DNA of 64,000 bases. It comes from Ferruginibacter sp. (GTDB lineage Bacteria > Bacteroidota > Bacteroidia > Chitinophagales > Chitinophagaceae). The position numbers and the translations under genes were made by a program. Position 1 is the first letter of the stretch. Every line of letters starts with the position of its first letter. The notes below the pieces were generated by a model. It did no database searches. It saw only the letters and a list, made by a program, of their open reading frames with translations, and was not told where the DNA came from. Location: assembly GCA_016786725.1 (NCBI GenBank), contig JAEUVU010000013.1, forward strand, positions 1-64,000, given 5' to 3'. Below, piece after piece: positions 17,731 through 26,101 of the stretch.

Positions 17731-18504
17731 GTGGCCATTCCATCAAACATAAGTAAGAGGCTGGATCAATATTTTGATAAGATATTTATTGTTTCGGTTC
17801 CGCGTTTTGTTGACAGGCACGAACGGGTAAAACAAAATCTCGAAGGTTTATCTTTTGATTTTTTTTGGGGAGCAGATAAACTGGAACTGAATTATGATAC
17901 CGCAAAAGCAGACGGAACCTATGATGAACAAAAAGCTAAAAAACTGCAGCGGCAGGGTAAGGTATTAAACCTGGGAGAGATAGCCTGTTCTTTATCGCAC
18001 CGGATGATTTACGAAGCGATAATAAAAAACGGCTGGGAAAGGGTTTTGATACTGGAAGATGATGTGTTGCCGCTTGAAGAAAACCTGCAACAACTACCAG
18101 TTACACTTGATGAATTGCCAGCTGACTGGGAATTGGTTTACCTGGGTTATTTAAAACACGAAAAAGTTACAGCAGGGTTAAAAATAAAGCAGTTATTTTA
18201 TAAGATACAGAGCGCACTTGGCTTAATGGCCTGGACTTATAAAATGGTGAGCAATCTTTTGCCCAAACCATTCAGCGCACATTTAAAAAAAGCAGGCTTT
18301 CATGACTGCACACATGCTTATGCAGTTACTTTAAGCGGAGCAAAAAAATTAGTGGGGCCTCAAACACCGGTGGTTTACCGTGCCGATGATCTGTTATCGG
18401 CAACAATTATGAAGGGAGAGTTGAATGCTTTTGTAACCAAGCCTAAATTTTTTGACCAGGAAATATTTCACAACGCAGCCATTGCATCAGAAATAAAAAC
18501 CTGA
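17731..18504 (+). CDS. Glycosyltransferase family 25 (LPS-type)
   Basis: A 257-residue GT25 enzyme, a family of beta-galactosyl and related transferases in lipooligosaccharide synthesis. Visible motifs are FIVSVPRFVDRHERV near residue 20, LGEIACSLSHRMIYE (81-95) and the metal-binding LEDDV (108-112), then CTHAYAVTLSGAKKL. The frame starts with GTG at 17731, two bases after the FkbM stop. No ATG precedes the conserved region, so GTG is probably the real start. The stop is immediately adjacent to the stop of the convergent TPR gene. Confidence 0.85.
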   Translation: MAIPSNISKRLDQYFDKIFIVSVPRFVDRHERVKQNLEGLSFDFFWGADKLELNYDTAKADGTYDEQKAKKLQRQGKVLNLGEIACSLSHRMIYEAIIKNGWERVLILEDDVLPLEENLQQLPVTLDELPADWELVYLGYLKHEKVTAGLKIKQLFYKIQSALGLMAWTYKMVSNLLPKPFSAHLKKAGFHDCTHAYAVTLSGAKKLVGPQTPVVYRADDLLSATIMKGELNAFVTKPKFFDQEIFHNAAIASEIKT

Positions 18505-19233
18505 TCAGTTGGCCGGCATGGCATCAATTTTTTTCTTTAAGCTACCGGCCATTCTTTCATTCACTTTCAAAAGTGCCTCATATTGCTGCATGGCACCTTC
18601 TTTATTTTTTAATTCAATATAACAAAGGCCCGAATACAGGTAAGCAACATCCACTACAGAAACGGCCAGGTTTTTTTTCATCTGCTCAATACATTCGGCG
18701 TATTTTTTTGTTGAGTTATAAGCGTAGCCTAATTCGCCATAGGCGGGTTTATAGTTATTGTCAATTTCAAGCGCTTTTACGGCATAGGGAATAGCCAGCT
18801 CATGTTGCTTGCGGGCATTATGGATCCAGGCAATGCCGTAAAATATTTCTTTATTTTTGGAATCATATTTAGCAGCTTCATTAAAATAAAAAATGGCAGT
18901 ATCGTATTGCTTTATGGCATCCCTGTAAATTTTTGCCATACCCACATAAGCATCAGCATATCCGGGGTTAACGGAAAGCGCTTTATTGAAATTAGTTATT
19001 GCCAGATCCATTTTACCCGATTTAAAATAAATATGGGCCATTTCAACATAAGCTGAATCATAATTTTTATTCAACTCTATCGCTTTATTGAATTCGGCAA
19101 ATGCCTCCGAAAGCTGATTATTGTTTTTAAGCTGAATACCTGCTTTATAGTGCTGAACTGCCTTGCTTACCTGGGCCTGTGCGGCTGAAAAAAAGAACAA
19201 TAAAAGCAAAAAGGGTAAAAAACGCTTCAACAT
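18505..19233 (-). CDS. Secreted TPR-repeat protein
   Basis: A 242-residue exported protein. The signal peptide (MLKRFLPFLLLLFFFSAAQAQ) is followed by about six tetratricopeptide repeats spanning 28-225 (for example AFAEFNKAIELNKNYDSAYVEMAHIYF and AITNFNKALSVNPGYADAYVGMAKIY motif units). TPRs form helical protein-binding scaffolds, so it is probably a periplasmic adaptor. The frame begins at a TTG (19254); I choose the ATG at 19233, which starts the signal peptide. Confidence 0.8.
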   Translation of the reverse strand: MLKRFLPFLLLLFFFSAAQAQVSKAVQHYKAGIQLKNNNQLSEAFAEFNKAIELNKNYDSAYVEMAHIYFKSGKMDLAITNFNKALSVNPGYADAYVGMAKIYRDAIKQYDTAIFYFNEAAKYDSKNKEIFYGIAWIHNARKQHELAIPYAVKALEIDNNYKPAYGELGYAYNSTKKYAECIEQMKKNLAVSVVDVAYLYSGLCYIELKNKEGAMQQYEALLKVNERMAGSLKKKIDAMPAN

Positions 19234-19335
19234 AGTTTGTTTTGTTTGCTGCAAATTAAAAGCTTCTGTACTTTTTTCTGGAAATTAATTAGTTAATTTC
19301 TGTTAAACAGATGTTTTCCTTATCAAATGCAGGCT

Positions 19336-19343
19336 TAACTTTG
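19336..19343 (+). promoter_or_regulatory. Candidate -7 promoter element (TAACTTTG)
   Basis: An exact match to TAnnTTTG lies 9 bases before the ATG at 19353. No clear -33 TTG is seen. It favours the 19353 start over the upstream in-frame ATG at 19311. Confidence 0.4.
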
Positions 19344-19352
19344 TATCGGCAA

Positions 19353-19592
19353 ATGAAATATCTTTTCAACATATCATTGGCATTGCTTTTAGCAGTATGC
19401 CTATCTTCCCAGGCCGGGGCACAATGTTCGGTTTGTACAAAAACCGCCTCTCAAATGGGTGAAAAGCCGGCACAGGGAATGAACTCCGGCATTATTTATT
19501 TAATGATTACACCTTTTGCTATTGTAGGGTTTATCGGCTACCGCTGGTGGAAAGGGAATAAAAAACAGGAGGAAGAAGAAATGAACCATTAG
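19353..19592 (+). CDS. Small membrane protein with CSVC motif
   Basis: A 79-residue protein: signal-like segment (MKYLFNISLALLLAVCLSSQ, cleavage after AGA), a CSVCTKTASQMGEKP stretch, one transmembrane helix (about 46-65, IIYLMITPFAIVGFIGY), and a charged tail. The CxxC right after the cleavage site would face the periplasm. Proteins of this shape are conserved in Bacteroidota with no known function; metal or redox binding is only a guess. ATG 19311 in the same frame would place a hydrophilic extension before the signal, so I use 19353. Confidence 0.65.
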   Translation: MKYLFNISLALLLAVCLSSQAGAQCSVCTKTASQMGEKPAQGMNSGIIYLMITPFAIVGFIGYRWWKGNKKQEEEEMNH

Positions 19593-19670
19593 CAGTTGCC
19601 AGTTTGCAGTGGGCAATTTGGAGTGTACTAATCATGCCCAAATGCTTTTTGCTAACTGCCCGCCGCCAGC
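19591..19670. repeat. GCAGTT-word inverted repeat, degenerate
   Basis: AGCAGTTGCCAGTTTGCAG (from 19591) continues to GGGCAATTTGG. The facing strand at 19636-19670 reads GCCCAAATGC then TTGCTAACTGCCCG. The arms are tandem variants of one word but match poorly. It lies between a small membrane protein gene and meaB, which converge. Confidence 0.45.
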
Positions 19671-19684
19671 TACAGGCTGATTTA

Positions 19685-20578
19685 TCAGTAATATTTTTTT
19701 ATAAAAGTGTACAGGTTAAAATCTTTTCCTGCCTCTTTTATCTTTTGTTTCAACATTGATTTATCTATCGCTGTCATTTTCTTTTGTTGTATAAGATGAA
19801 ATGCTTTTTCGGCAAGCAGCCAGCATTTTTTTTCATTTTTCTTTTCAATGCTGGATGAGTCTGTAATCGTTTTCAATAATTCAGCAATACCTTCTTTTTG
19901 CGAAGCAATGGTTTTAATAACGGGTACCGGAATGGTGTGATTATGAAATGCCGGTGCCAGCATCAGGCGCAGGTTTTTTACAAAGAGATCTGCATCTGGC
20001 CTGTCGGCTTTGTTTACAACAAACACATCTGCAATCTCCATCAGGCCTGCTTTCATTGTTTGTACCTCGTCACCTGCTTCGGGCACTACAACCACAATGG
20101 TAATATCAGCAAGCCCGGCTATCTCAATTTCACTTTGGCCAACACCAACAGTTTCTATAATGATGTAGTCAAACCCGGCAACTTTCATCAGGTCGCTTAT
20201 CTCAATAATTTTGGGGTGCAGGCCACCCAATGAACCACGGGTTGCCAGCGACCGGATAAACACTTTCGGGTTATCGTACCATTCACTCATTCTTATGCGG
20301 TCGCCCAGTAGTGCACCTAAATTAAATGGTGAGGAAGGGTCAACACAAAGCACAGCAACAGACTTCCCTTCATTAACCAAAAGGCCGGTCAATGCATCAA
20401 CCAAGGTGCTTTTGCCTGCGCCGGGCGGCCCGGTAATACCAATGATGGGTGTTTGCGAAGCCGGCAGCTGTTGCAACAGGTCTTCGTAACCGGTTACTTC
20501 ATTCTCAATATAAGAAATGCAACGGGCCAGTGTTTTTGTATTGCCCTGTTTAATTTCATTAATCTGTTGCTGCCACAT
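19685..20578 (-). CDS. meaB: Methylmalonyl-CoA mutase-associated GTPase MeaB
   Basis: A 297-residue G3E-family P-loop GTPase that protects and reloads adenosylcobalamin-dependent methylmalonyl-CoA mutase. Walker A is GPPGAGKST (50-58), followed by VLCVDPSSPF, RGSLGGL, the switch-like ETVGVGQSEIEIA and the base-binding NKADRPDA. The mutase genes themselves are not in the window. Annotators often mislabel the family as ArgK kinase. Start ATG 20578; upstream is the GTCATTTCGA repeat. Confidence 0.93.
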   Translation of the reverse strand: MWQQQINEIKQGNTKTLARCISYIENEVTGYEDLLQQLPASQTPIIGITGPPGAGKSTLVDALTGLLVNEGKSVAVLCVDPSSPFNLGALLGDRIRMSEWYDNPKVFIRSLATRGSLGGLHPKIIEISDLMKVAGFDYIIIETVGVGQSEIEIAGLADITIVVVVPEAGDEVQTMKAGLMEIADVFVVNKADRPDADLFVKNLRLMLAPAFHNHTIPVPVIKTIASQKEGIAELLKTITDSSSIEKKNEKKCWLLAEKAFHLIQQKKMTAIDKSMLKQKIKEAGKDFNLYTFIKKYY

Positions 20579-20633
20579 TAAACAAATTTCAAGTTTCTGT
20601 TTTCAAATACCAAATTAATATCACGAACCTCCT

Positions 20634-20700
20634 CTGTCATTTCGACCATCGGGAGAAATCTATACGTACAGCAGATTTCTCACTTCGTTCGAAATGACAG
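20634..20700. repeat. GTCATTTCGA / AGATTTCTC nested inverted repeat
   Basis: Outer arms CTGTCATTTCGA (20634-20645) and TCGAAATGACAG (20689-20700) are perfect. Inner arms GAGAAATCT (20653-20661) and AGATTTCTC (20673-20681) are also perfect. The element fills the divergent gap between meaB and the GT2 gene, ending 24 bases before the GT2 ATG. This word pair is widely scattered in Bacteroidota genomes. Confidence 0.85.
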
Positions 20701-20723
20701 GCATTTTATCGTTTCTTTGCAGG

Positions 20724-21476
20724 ATGGATATCTCGGTTGTAATCATCACAAAAAACGAAGCTCATATCATTGCAAACACATTGCAGAGCTTACAGGCGGT
20801 TACTACCGATATTGTAATTGTTGACAGCGGCAGCACTGATGATACGGTTGCCATCTGCAAAAAATTTAATGCTCATGTAATTGAAACATCCTGGCACGGT
20901 TACGGTATTAATAAAAATATGGGCATTGATGCGGCAAAGAATGACTGGATATTAAGCCTGGATGCAGATGAAGCCATTGATGCTGAGTTGCAGCAAAGCC
21001 TTTTGCAGCTTGCTTTAACCAGTGACGAAGAGGTATTTAATATACGGTTTAAAAATTTCTTCTGTAATAAATGGATACGTTTTGGCGAATGGGGATTTGA
21101 TTGGCATATCCGCCTTTTTAACCGAAAAAAAGTGCACTGGAACAAGGTGGCTGTGCATGAAAATCTTGTTTTTTCTGCAGGAGTTAAGATCACAAAACTG
21201 AAAGGAAATATCCTGCACTATACCGTACAAAACCGGCAGGAGTATAATACCAAAACCGATCACTATGCACGAATGAATGCGAAGAAATATGTTGAAGCGG
21301 GAAAAAAAGCAAGCTTCTTTAAACAATATTTTTCACCTGCCTTTGCTTTTGTGCAGCATTATATTTTCCGCCTGGGTTTTTTAGATGGGGCAGAAGGGTT
21401 TATTATTGCCAAAACAACGGCACGTTATACTTTTTTAAAATACCATTATCTTAAAGAAATGTTGAACAGATTATGA
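20724..21476 (+). CDS. Glycosyltransferase family 2 (LPS core type)
   Basis: A 250-residue GT-A enzyme resembling the WaaE/KdtX heptosyl- or glucosyl-transferase group of the LPS core. It shows ISVVIITKNEAHIIANTL at the start, VDSGSTDDTV for nucleotide binding, and the metal site LSLDADE (about 79-85). GEWGFDWHIRLFNRKK follows, with a basic C-terminal region. The long frame opens at ATG 20694 within the upstream repeat; ATG 20724 (MDISVVIITK) is the natural start. Its stop overlaps the next gene's ATG (ATGA), indicating coupled translation. Confidence 0.88.
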   Translation: MDISVVIITKNEAHIIANTLQSLQAVTTDIVIVDSGSTDDTVAICKKFNAHVIETSWHGYGINKNMGIDAAKNDWILSLDADEAIDAELQQSLLQLALTSDEEVFNIRFKNFFCNKWIRFGEWGFDWHIRLFNRKKVHWNKVAVHENLVFSAGVKITKLKGNILHYTVQNRQEYNTKTDHYARMNAKKYVEAGKKASFFKQYFSPAFAFVQHYIFRLGFLDGAEGFIIAKTTARYTFLKYHYLKEMLNRL

Positions 21477-22105
21477 CCAATTTCATTCCTATATTTCCTT
21501 TAGCAATTGTTGTTTATCCGGGCGAACAACTTAACCTGCATATTTTTGAGCCACGTTATAAACAACTCATCAAAGAATGTTTTACAAATAAGAAACCATT
21601 TGGTATTCCATCTGTTATCAACGAGAAGATAAGCGAAATGGGTACGCTTGTGCAGGTAAACGAGATAAGCCAGGTTTATGAAGATGGAAAAATGGATATT
21701 AAAACGGAAGGACTGCAGGTTTTCAGGATGCTGGAAATGATCAATGAATTGCCTGATAAACTGTACAGCGGCGCTATCGTAAATTATCCTGATAACAACG
21801 AAAAAGGCAACCGCACATTAATGAACGGGATTGTAAAAGGGGTTAAGGAATTACACAAACTGCTCAACATAAAAAAGAAATTCATTAAACCCGATGAAGA
21901 ATTGTGGAGCTATGATGTGGCACACCATGCAGGCATGTCTGTTCAGGAAGAATATGAACTGCTGGAACTGCTGCAGGAGTTACAACGGCAGGAATATTTA
22001 AAAAGACATCTAACCAAAGTAATACCTGTATTGGCCGAAATGGAAATGCTGAAGGAAAAAGTAAAACTAAACGGGCATTTTAAAAATTTGAAAGGATTGG
22101 ATTGA
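21473..22105 (+). CDS. Lon-protease substrate-binding-domain protein
   Basis: A 210-residue protein that consists of the N-terminal (LON_substr_bdg, PUA-like) domain of Lon without the AAA+ or peptidase domains. Motifs: IPIFPLAIVVYPGEQLNLHIFEPRYK at the start, GTLVQVNEISQVYEDGKMDI, and a helical C-terminal half. Such stand-alone proteins are common and poorly characterised; they may bind damaged proteins or act as adaptors. It overlaps the GT2 gene by four bases. Confidence 0.85.
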   Translation: MTNFIPIFPLAIVVYPGEQLNLHIFEPRYKQLIKECFTNKKPFGIPSVINEKISEMGTLVQVNEISQVYEDGKMDIKTEGLQVFRMLEMINELPDKLYSGAIVNYPDNNEKGNRTLMNGIVKGVKELHKLLNIKKKFIKPDEELWSYDVAHHAGMSVQEEYELLELLQELQRQEYLKRHLTKVIPVLAEMEMLKEKVKLNGHFKNLKGLD

Positions 22106-22197
22106 GTTTAGAGGTTTAGAAGTTTAGAAAGTTTAGTTTGGCTCAGTTGAGCTAACCCCTAACCCCCTAAACGTCTAAACGCCTAAACTCCTAAACT
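22105..22197. repeat. GTTTAGA / CTAAAC tandem-inverted repeat
   Basis: The left arm (22105-22138) is four tandem GTTTAG words. The right arm (22164-22197) is four 8-nt CTAAAC words (CTAAACGT, CTAAACGC, CTAAACTC, CTAAACTG). The arms are imperfect reverse complements. The loop holds a small hairpin GCTCA-GT-TGAGC. It starts at the stop of the Lon-domain gene and ends seven bases before coaX. Confidence 0.85.
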
Positions 22198-22204
22198 GAA
22201 TTTT

Positions 22205-22933
22205 ATGACAAAAACCATTTGCTTCGATTTTGGCAACACCCGTTTAAAAGCGGCTGTTTTTGAGAATGACCATTTTTCAGCAGAGATTGCATTGCCCAAC
22301 GACGAAATAGCAACCATTGAAAAACTTCTGGCAGAATATGCTCCGCAAAAAACTATCCTGGCTTCAGTAATTGAGCACAATACTGAAATTGAAAACCTGC
22401 TTGCAGCAAAAACAACATTTCATAAGCTGTCACATCATACCAAAGCAAATTTTACAACGCCGGTTGGTAAGCCGGAGTCTATTGGTGCCGACAGGCTGGC
22501 ACTTTCTGCAGCCGCAGTTCATTTTTTTCCCAATAAAAACAACCTGGTGATAGGGTTGGGCAGTTGTATCACCTATAATTTCATAAATCAGTACAGTGAA
22601 TTCATAGGAGGCAGCATTTCTCCCGGCATGGAAATGCGCTTTAAAGCCATGCAGGTTTTTACTGCAAAGTTGCCGTTGGTTCAAAAAGACTGGAATTTCC
22701 CCATAATTGGATATGACACCAAAACAAATATGCAAAGCGGTGTAATTGCAGGCATTACGTATGAAATTGACGGCTTTATTAATGAGTATGCCCGAAAATA
22801 CGGCAACTTTAACGCTGTTTTAACCGGTGGAGATACAAGCTATTTTGCGGGGCAGCTTAAAAACAAGATATTTGCCGACCCATATTTTTTATTTAAAGGA
22901 TTATATGCGCTCAGCGAAACTAACAATGGCTAA
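22205..22933 (+). CDS. coaX: Type III pantothenate kinase
   Basis: A 242-residue ASKHA-fold kinase that phosphorylates pantothenate in the first step of coenzyme A synthesis. Seen: ICFDFGNTRLKAAVFE (phosphate-1), GADRLALSAAA (substrate site), the Asp/Gly-rich IGLGSCITYNFI and SPGMEMRFKAM, and LTGGDTSYFAGQL. The usual connecting Asp-Thr pair is IGLGSCITYN here, so one residue differs from the common GTA(I/L)T sequence. It overlaps the start of the outer-membrane protein gene by 8 bases. Confidence 0.93.
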   Translation: MTKTICFDFGNTRLKAAVFENDHFSAEIALPNDEIATIEKLLAEYAPQKTILASVIEHNTEIENLLAAKTTFHKLSHHTKANFTTPVGKPESIGADRLALSAAAVHFFPNKNNLVIGLGSCITYNFINQYSEFIGGSISPGMEMRFKAMQVFTAKLPLVQKDWNFPIIGYDTKTNMQSGVIAGITYEIDGFINEYARKYGNFNAVLTGGDTSYFAGQLKNKIFADPYFLFKGLYALSETNNG

Positions 22934-24314
22934 AATTTTAACCGTACTTATTGTGGCTTGTGGCTTGCAGATGAGTGCAACAGCACAGGAAAACTCTCCT
23001 TATTCCAGGTATGGCCTTGGAGACCTTACACCCAATCATAATATTTTTACCAGGGGCATGGGCGGTATTTCAGCCGGTGTGGCAGAGTTTATCACGTTAG
23101 ATCCCATTCCATCTAAAATGAATACTTTTAAGCTGCAGCCCACAAACAGCACAGGTATTAATTTTACAAACCCTGCATCTTTGTCAACCATTGGCAATAC
23201 AGTTTTTGATGTAGGTGTTGATGTTGACTACCGGATATTAAAAAGCACCAATCCCGCAAAAAAATTCACATCAGCTAATACTTATGTGTCTTATCTGCAG
23301 CTTGCTTTTCCTTTGGCCACTGCTAAAATGAGAAAAAAAGACATAGGGTGGGGAATGAGCCTGGGATTAAAGCCCGTTTCAAGGATAAGTTATAAAATTC
23401 AGGAAAACAGGCGTGGGCCTAATATTACAGACAGTATAAGTTCATTAAAAGAAGGATCAGGAGGTGTGAACCAGGCATTTTTAGGTACAGGCCTAAAAAT
23501 AAAAAACTTCAGCATTGGTATCAATGCCGGTTATATGTTTGGCAGCAAAGATATAAGTGTGATCACACAGATCGTTAATGACAGTATGTATCATTACGCT
23601 TCCAGTCATGCCGACAAAACCACCATCGGCGGATTTTTTATTAATGGCGGCATCCAGTATGATCTTCCATTGGCCAGGAAAGGAAAAGATATAACCAAAA
23701 ATTTAAGGATTGGGGTTTATGGCAACCTTCAGCAAAATTTAAACGCAAGTAATGACCTTATCAGGGAAACGGTTATTTTCGATGCCAATGGTAACCAGTA
23801 CCGTATAGATAGTGTTTACGAAAATAATGTGGAAGGAAACATCAGGTATCCTGCAATGCTTGCCGCAGGCGCAGTATATCAGGATGCGAACTGGCTGATT
23901 GGTGCCGATTTTGAATATGGTAACTGGGCAGGTTACCGTTATTATGACCAAACGGACCAGGTGCAAAATAACTGGACTCTGAGGCTTGGCACACAATATT
24001 TTCCGGCAAAAGAAGGCAAAGCAACCAGCCGGTATTTTAATTTTGTAAAATACCGGGCAGGATTTTATTATGGCCCCGATTATATTAAATCAACCGGTGT
24101 AAGCAGGCCCGAATATGGGTTTAGCATAGGTACCGGAATGCCTCTTACATCTGTAAAGCGGCCTTCATACATGGGCGGCTATGTGGTTTTAAATACGGCC
24201 TTGGAATTTGGCAGCAGGGGAAACAAACAAACCAACCTAAGGGAAAACCTTGTCCGCTTCAGCATTGGTGTTTCTATGAATGCCCGTTGGTTTCAAAAAC
24301 CTAAATACAATTAA
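22926..24314 (+). CDS. Outer-membrane beta-barrel protein (PorV/FadL-like)
   Basis: A 462-residue barrel protein. Signal peptide MAKILTVLIVACGLQMSATAQ is followed by the Bacteroidota-typical NSPYSRYGLGDL and FTRGMGGISAG, then alternating amphipathic strands to the end (for example WLIGADFEYGNWAGYRYY, YGFSIGTGMPLT, LENLVRFSIGVSMN-like pattern). I chose ATG 22926 because it starts the signal peptide; upstream in-frame ATG 22905 and the open frame from 22827 lie inside coaX. It likely forms an outer-membrane pore or assembly factor. It precedes lptC. Confidence 0.82.
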   Translation: MAKILTVLIVACGLQMSATAQENSPYSRYGLGDLTPNHNIFTRGMGGISAGVAEFITLDPIPSKMNTFKLQPTNSTGINFTNPASLSTIGNTVFDVGVDVDYRILKSTNPAKKFTSANTYVSYLQLAFPLATAKMRKKDIGWGMSLGLKPVSRISYKIQENRRGPNITDSISSLKEGSGGVNQAFLGTGLKIKNFSIGINAGYMFGSKDISVITQIVNDSMYHYASSHADKTTIGGFFINGGIQYDLPLARKGKDITKNLRIGVYGNLQQNLNASNDLIRETVIFDANGNQYRIDSVYENNVEGNIRYPAMLAAGAVYQDANWLIGADFEYGNWAGYRYYDQTDQVQNNWTLRLGTQYFPAKEGKATSRYFNFVKYRAGFYYGPDYIKSTGVSRPEYGFSIGTGMPLTSVKRPSYMGGYVVLNTALEFGSRGNKQTNLRENLVRFSIGVSMNARWFQKPKYN

Positions 24315-24350
24315 AATTTCCTGCATTATTTACCAGGTATAATATTTATC

Positions 24351-24983
24351 ATGATGGTATGGTTGCAAAAAATATTCCGGCAAGGGTTTTTACTACCGGC
24401 ATGTTTTTTTTGCGGTAAACCAAACCACAACTTCCGTTTATTTTTTTTTGTTTTTATAACTGTTTTGCTTGCATCCTGCGGTAACAGTGATGATGAAGTA
24501 AGCGGGTATAACCGCAAATCATTGGGGATAGAAGAAATCATCAATGCCGATATTAATTACACCTTGGGTGGTAAGGCAAAAGCCAAACTGACATCACCTT
24601 TAATGTTAAGGGTACAGGAAGCAAATCCTTATGTTGAATTTCCTAAAAAACTACATGTAGATTTTTTTAATGAAACCGGCGCAGTTGACAGCCGCCTGGA
24701 TGCTTTATACGGTAAATACTTCGACCTTGAAAGCAAAGTGTTTTTAAAAGACAGCGTTAAGGTTATTAATATACTGGGGGATACGCTGTATTGTAACGAA
24801 CTTTGGTGGGACAGAAACAGGCGGGGCGGTGAATTTTATACAGACAAGCCCGTTCGCATCCGCAGGAAATTACAGATAATTGATGGTATTGGTATGGATG
24901 CCAGCCAGGATTTTAAAGCATGGCATATCATTAACCCGGTGGGAATTATCAATGTTCCCAACTCGCAGTTTCCCACCAATTGA
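24351..24983 (+). CDS. lptC: LPS-export protein LptC (lipoprotein form)
   Basis: A 210-residue protein of the LptC family, which passes LPS from the inner-membrane LptBFG to the periplasmic bridge. A cytoplasmic start of about 28 residues is followed by a hydrophobic segment ending LLASC (predicted lipidated Cys near 43). The beta-jellyroll domain carries LTSPLMLRVQ, VEFPKKLHVDFF, YFDLESKVFL and TLYCNELWWDRNR motifs typical of the family. ATG 24351 and 24354 are both possible; the first is used. It lies 36 bases after the outer-membrane gene. Confidence 0.85.
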   Translation: MMVWLQKIFRQGFLLPACFFCGKPNHNFRLFFFVFITVLLASCGNSDDEVSGYNRKSLGIEEIINADINYTLGGKAKAKLTSPLMLRVQEANPYVEFPKKLHVDFFNETGAVDSRLDALYGKYFDLESKVFLKDSVKVINILGDTLYCNELWWDRNRRGGEFYTDKPVRIRRKLQIIDGIGMDASQDFKAWHIINPVGIINVPNSQFPTN

Positions 24984-25110
24984 TATTCTATTGATTTAAA
25001 CAAACCGGCTGTTTGTAATCAACTGCATAATTCTCTGCTGATAAAATTATAATGAGATAATAAAACACCTAATCAGTATCTTTAACCTTCTAAAAAAAAT
25101 ACAAATTCAT

Positions 25111-26100
25111 ATGGAATATCGCCGCCTGGGAAGATCAGGATTGCAGGTAAGTGTACTGTCGTTTGGCAGTTGGGTAAGTTTCAGCAAACAAATTAATGAT
25201 AAGGTTGCTGATGAATTGATGGGGCTTGCTTATGACAATGGCATCAACTTTTTTGATAATGCCGAAGTTTATGCTTTGGGTGAAAGCGAAAAAATGATGG
25301 GTCGTGTTTTAAAAAAGAAAAAATGGGACCGTACTTCTTACACAGTTTCATCAAAAGCATTTTGGGGATGGAGAGGTAAAAACAACAAGCCCAATCAAAC
25401 CGGTTGCAATCGCAAGCATTTAATGGAAGCCTGTGATGAAGCTTTACAAAGATTACAGCTTGACTACTTAGATATGTATTTCTGCCACCGGCCCGATAAG
25501 CAAACACCGGTTGAAGAAACGGTTTGGGCAATGAACCATCTGATTCAGCAGGGCAAAGTATTGTACTGGGGTACCAGCGAATGGAGCGGTGTTGAAATTA
25601 TGGAAGCACATCGTGTTGCAGAAAAATTCAGACTCATCGGCCCAACAATGGAACAGCCGCAATACAATTTGTTTGAGCGTGATAAAATTGAAAGAGAATT
25701 CCTTGAGATCTATAAAAATGTTGGTTTGGGTACCACCATCTGGAGCCCGCTGGCATCGGGGCTTTTAAGTGGCAAGTATAATGATGGTATTCCAAAGGGA
25801 AGCCGCTTTGCTTTGGAAGGATTTGACTGGCTTAAGGAAAGATGGGTAATGGATGAAAAAGTAAAAAAAGTAAAAAAGCTGAGTGAGCTGGCAGCTAAAA
25901 TGAATGTGAGTACCGCTTCTTTAAGCATAGCCTGGTGTATTAAAAACCCGAATGTGAGCACAGCCATTTTGGGTGCAACCAAAAAAGCACAGTTGCTTGA
26001 TAATTTAAAAGCACTGGAAGTAATGTCCTTGCTAACGCCTGAAGTAATGGAAAAGATTGAAGTCATTATGAAAACAAAACCCGTACTGCCTGAACATTGA
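25111..26100 (+). CDS. Aldo/keto reductase
   Basis: A 329-residue (beta/alpha)8 oxidoreductase of the voltage-gated potassium-channel beta-subunit-like branch. The NADPH-dependent catalytic tetrad Asp49, Tyr54 (FDNAEVY), Lys82 (VSSKAFW) and His126 (FCHRPD) is complete. Substrate is likely an aldehyde or ketone; no pathway can be named. It is followed one base later by the ArsC-like gene, so they are probably co-transcribed. Confidence 0.92.
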   Translation: MEYRRLGRSGLQVSVLSFGSWVSFSKQINDKVADELMGLAYDNGINFFDNAEVYALGESEKMMGRVLKKKKWDRTSYTVSSKAFWGWRGKNNKPNQTGCNRKHLMEACDEALQRLQLDYLDMYFCHRPDKQTPVEETVWAMNHLIQQGKVLYWGTSEWSGVEIMEAHRVAEKFRLIGPTMEQPQYNLFERDKIEREFLEIYKNVGLGTTIWSPLASGLLSGKYNDGIPKGSRFALEGFDWLKERWVMDEKVKKVKKLSELAAKMNVSTASLSIAWCIKNPNVSTAILGATKKAQLLDNLKALEVMSLLTPEVMEKIEVIMKTKPVLPEH

Positions 26101-26101
26101 T

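Noticed and set aside
15108..18504. Glycan cluster as a recently acquired mobile island
   Set aside because: No integrase, tRNA or direct repeats at the borders, and codon use looks like the neighbours by eye.
22105..22197. Tandem CTAAAC words considered as a CRISPR array
   Set aside because: Period is 8 nt, without spacers, and the arms are inverted. No cas genes are in the window.
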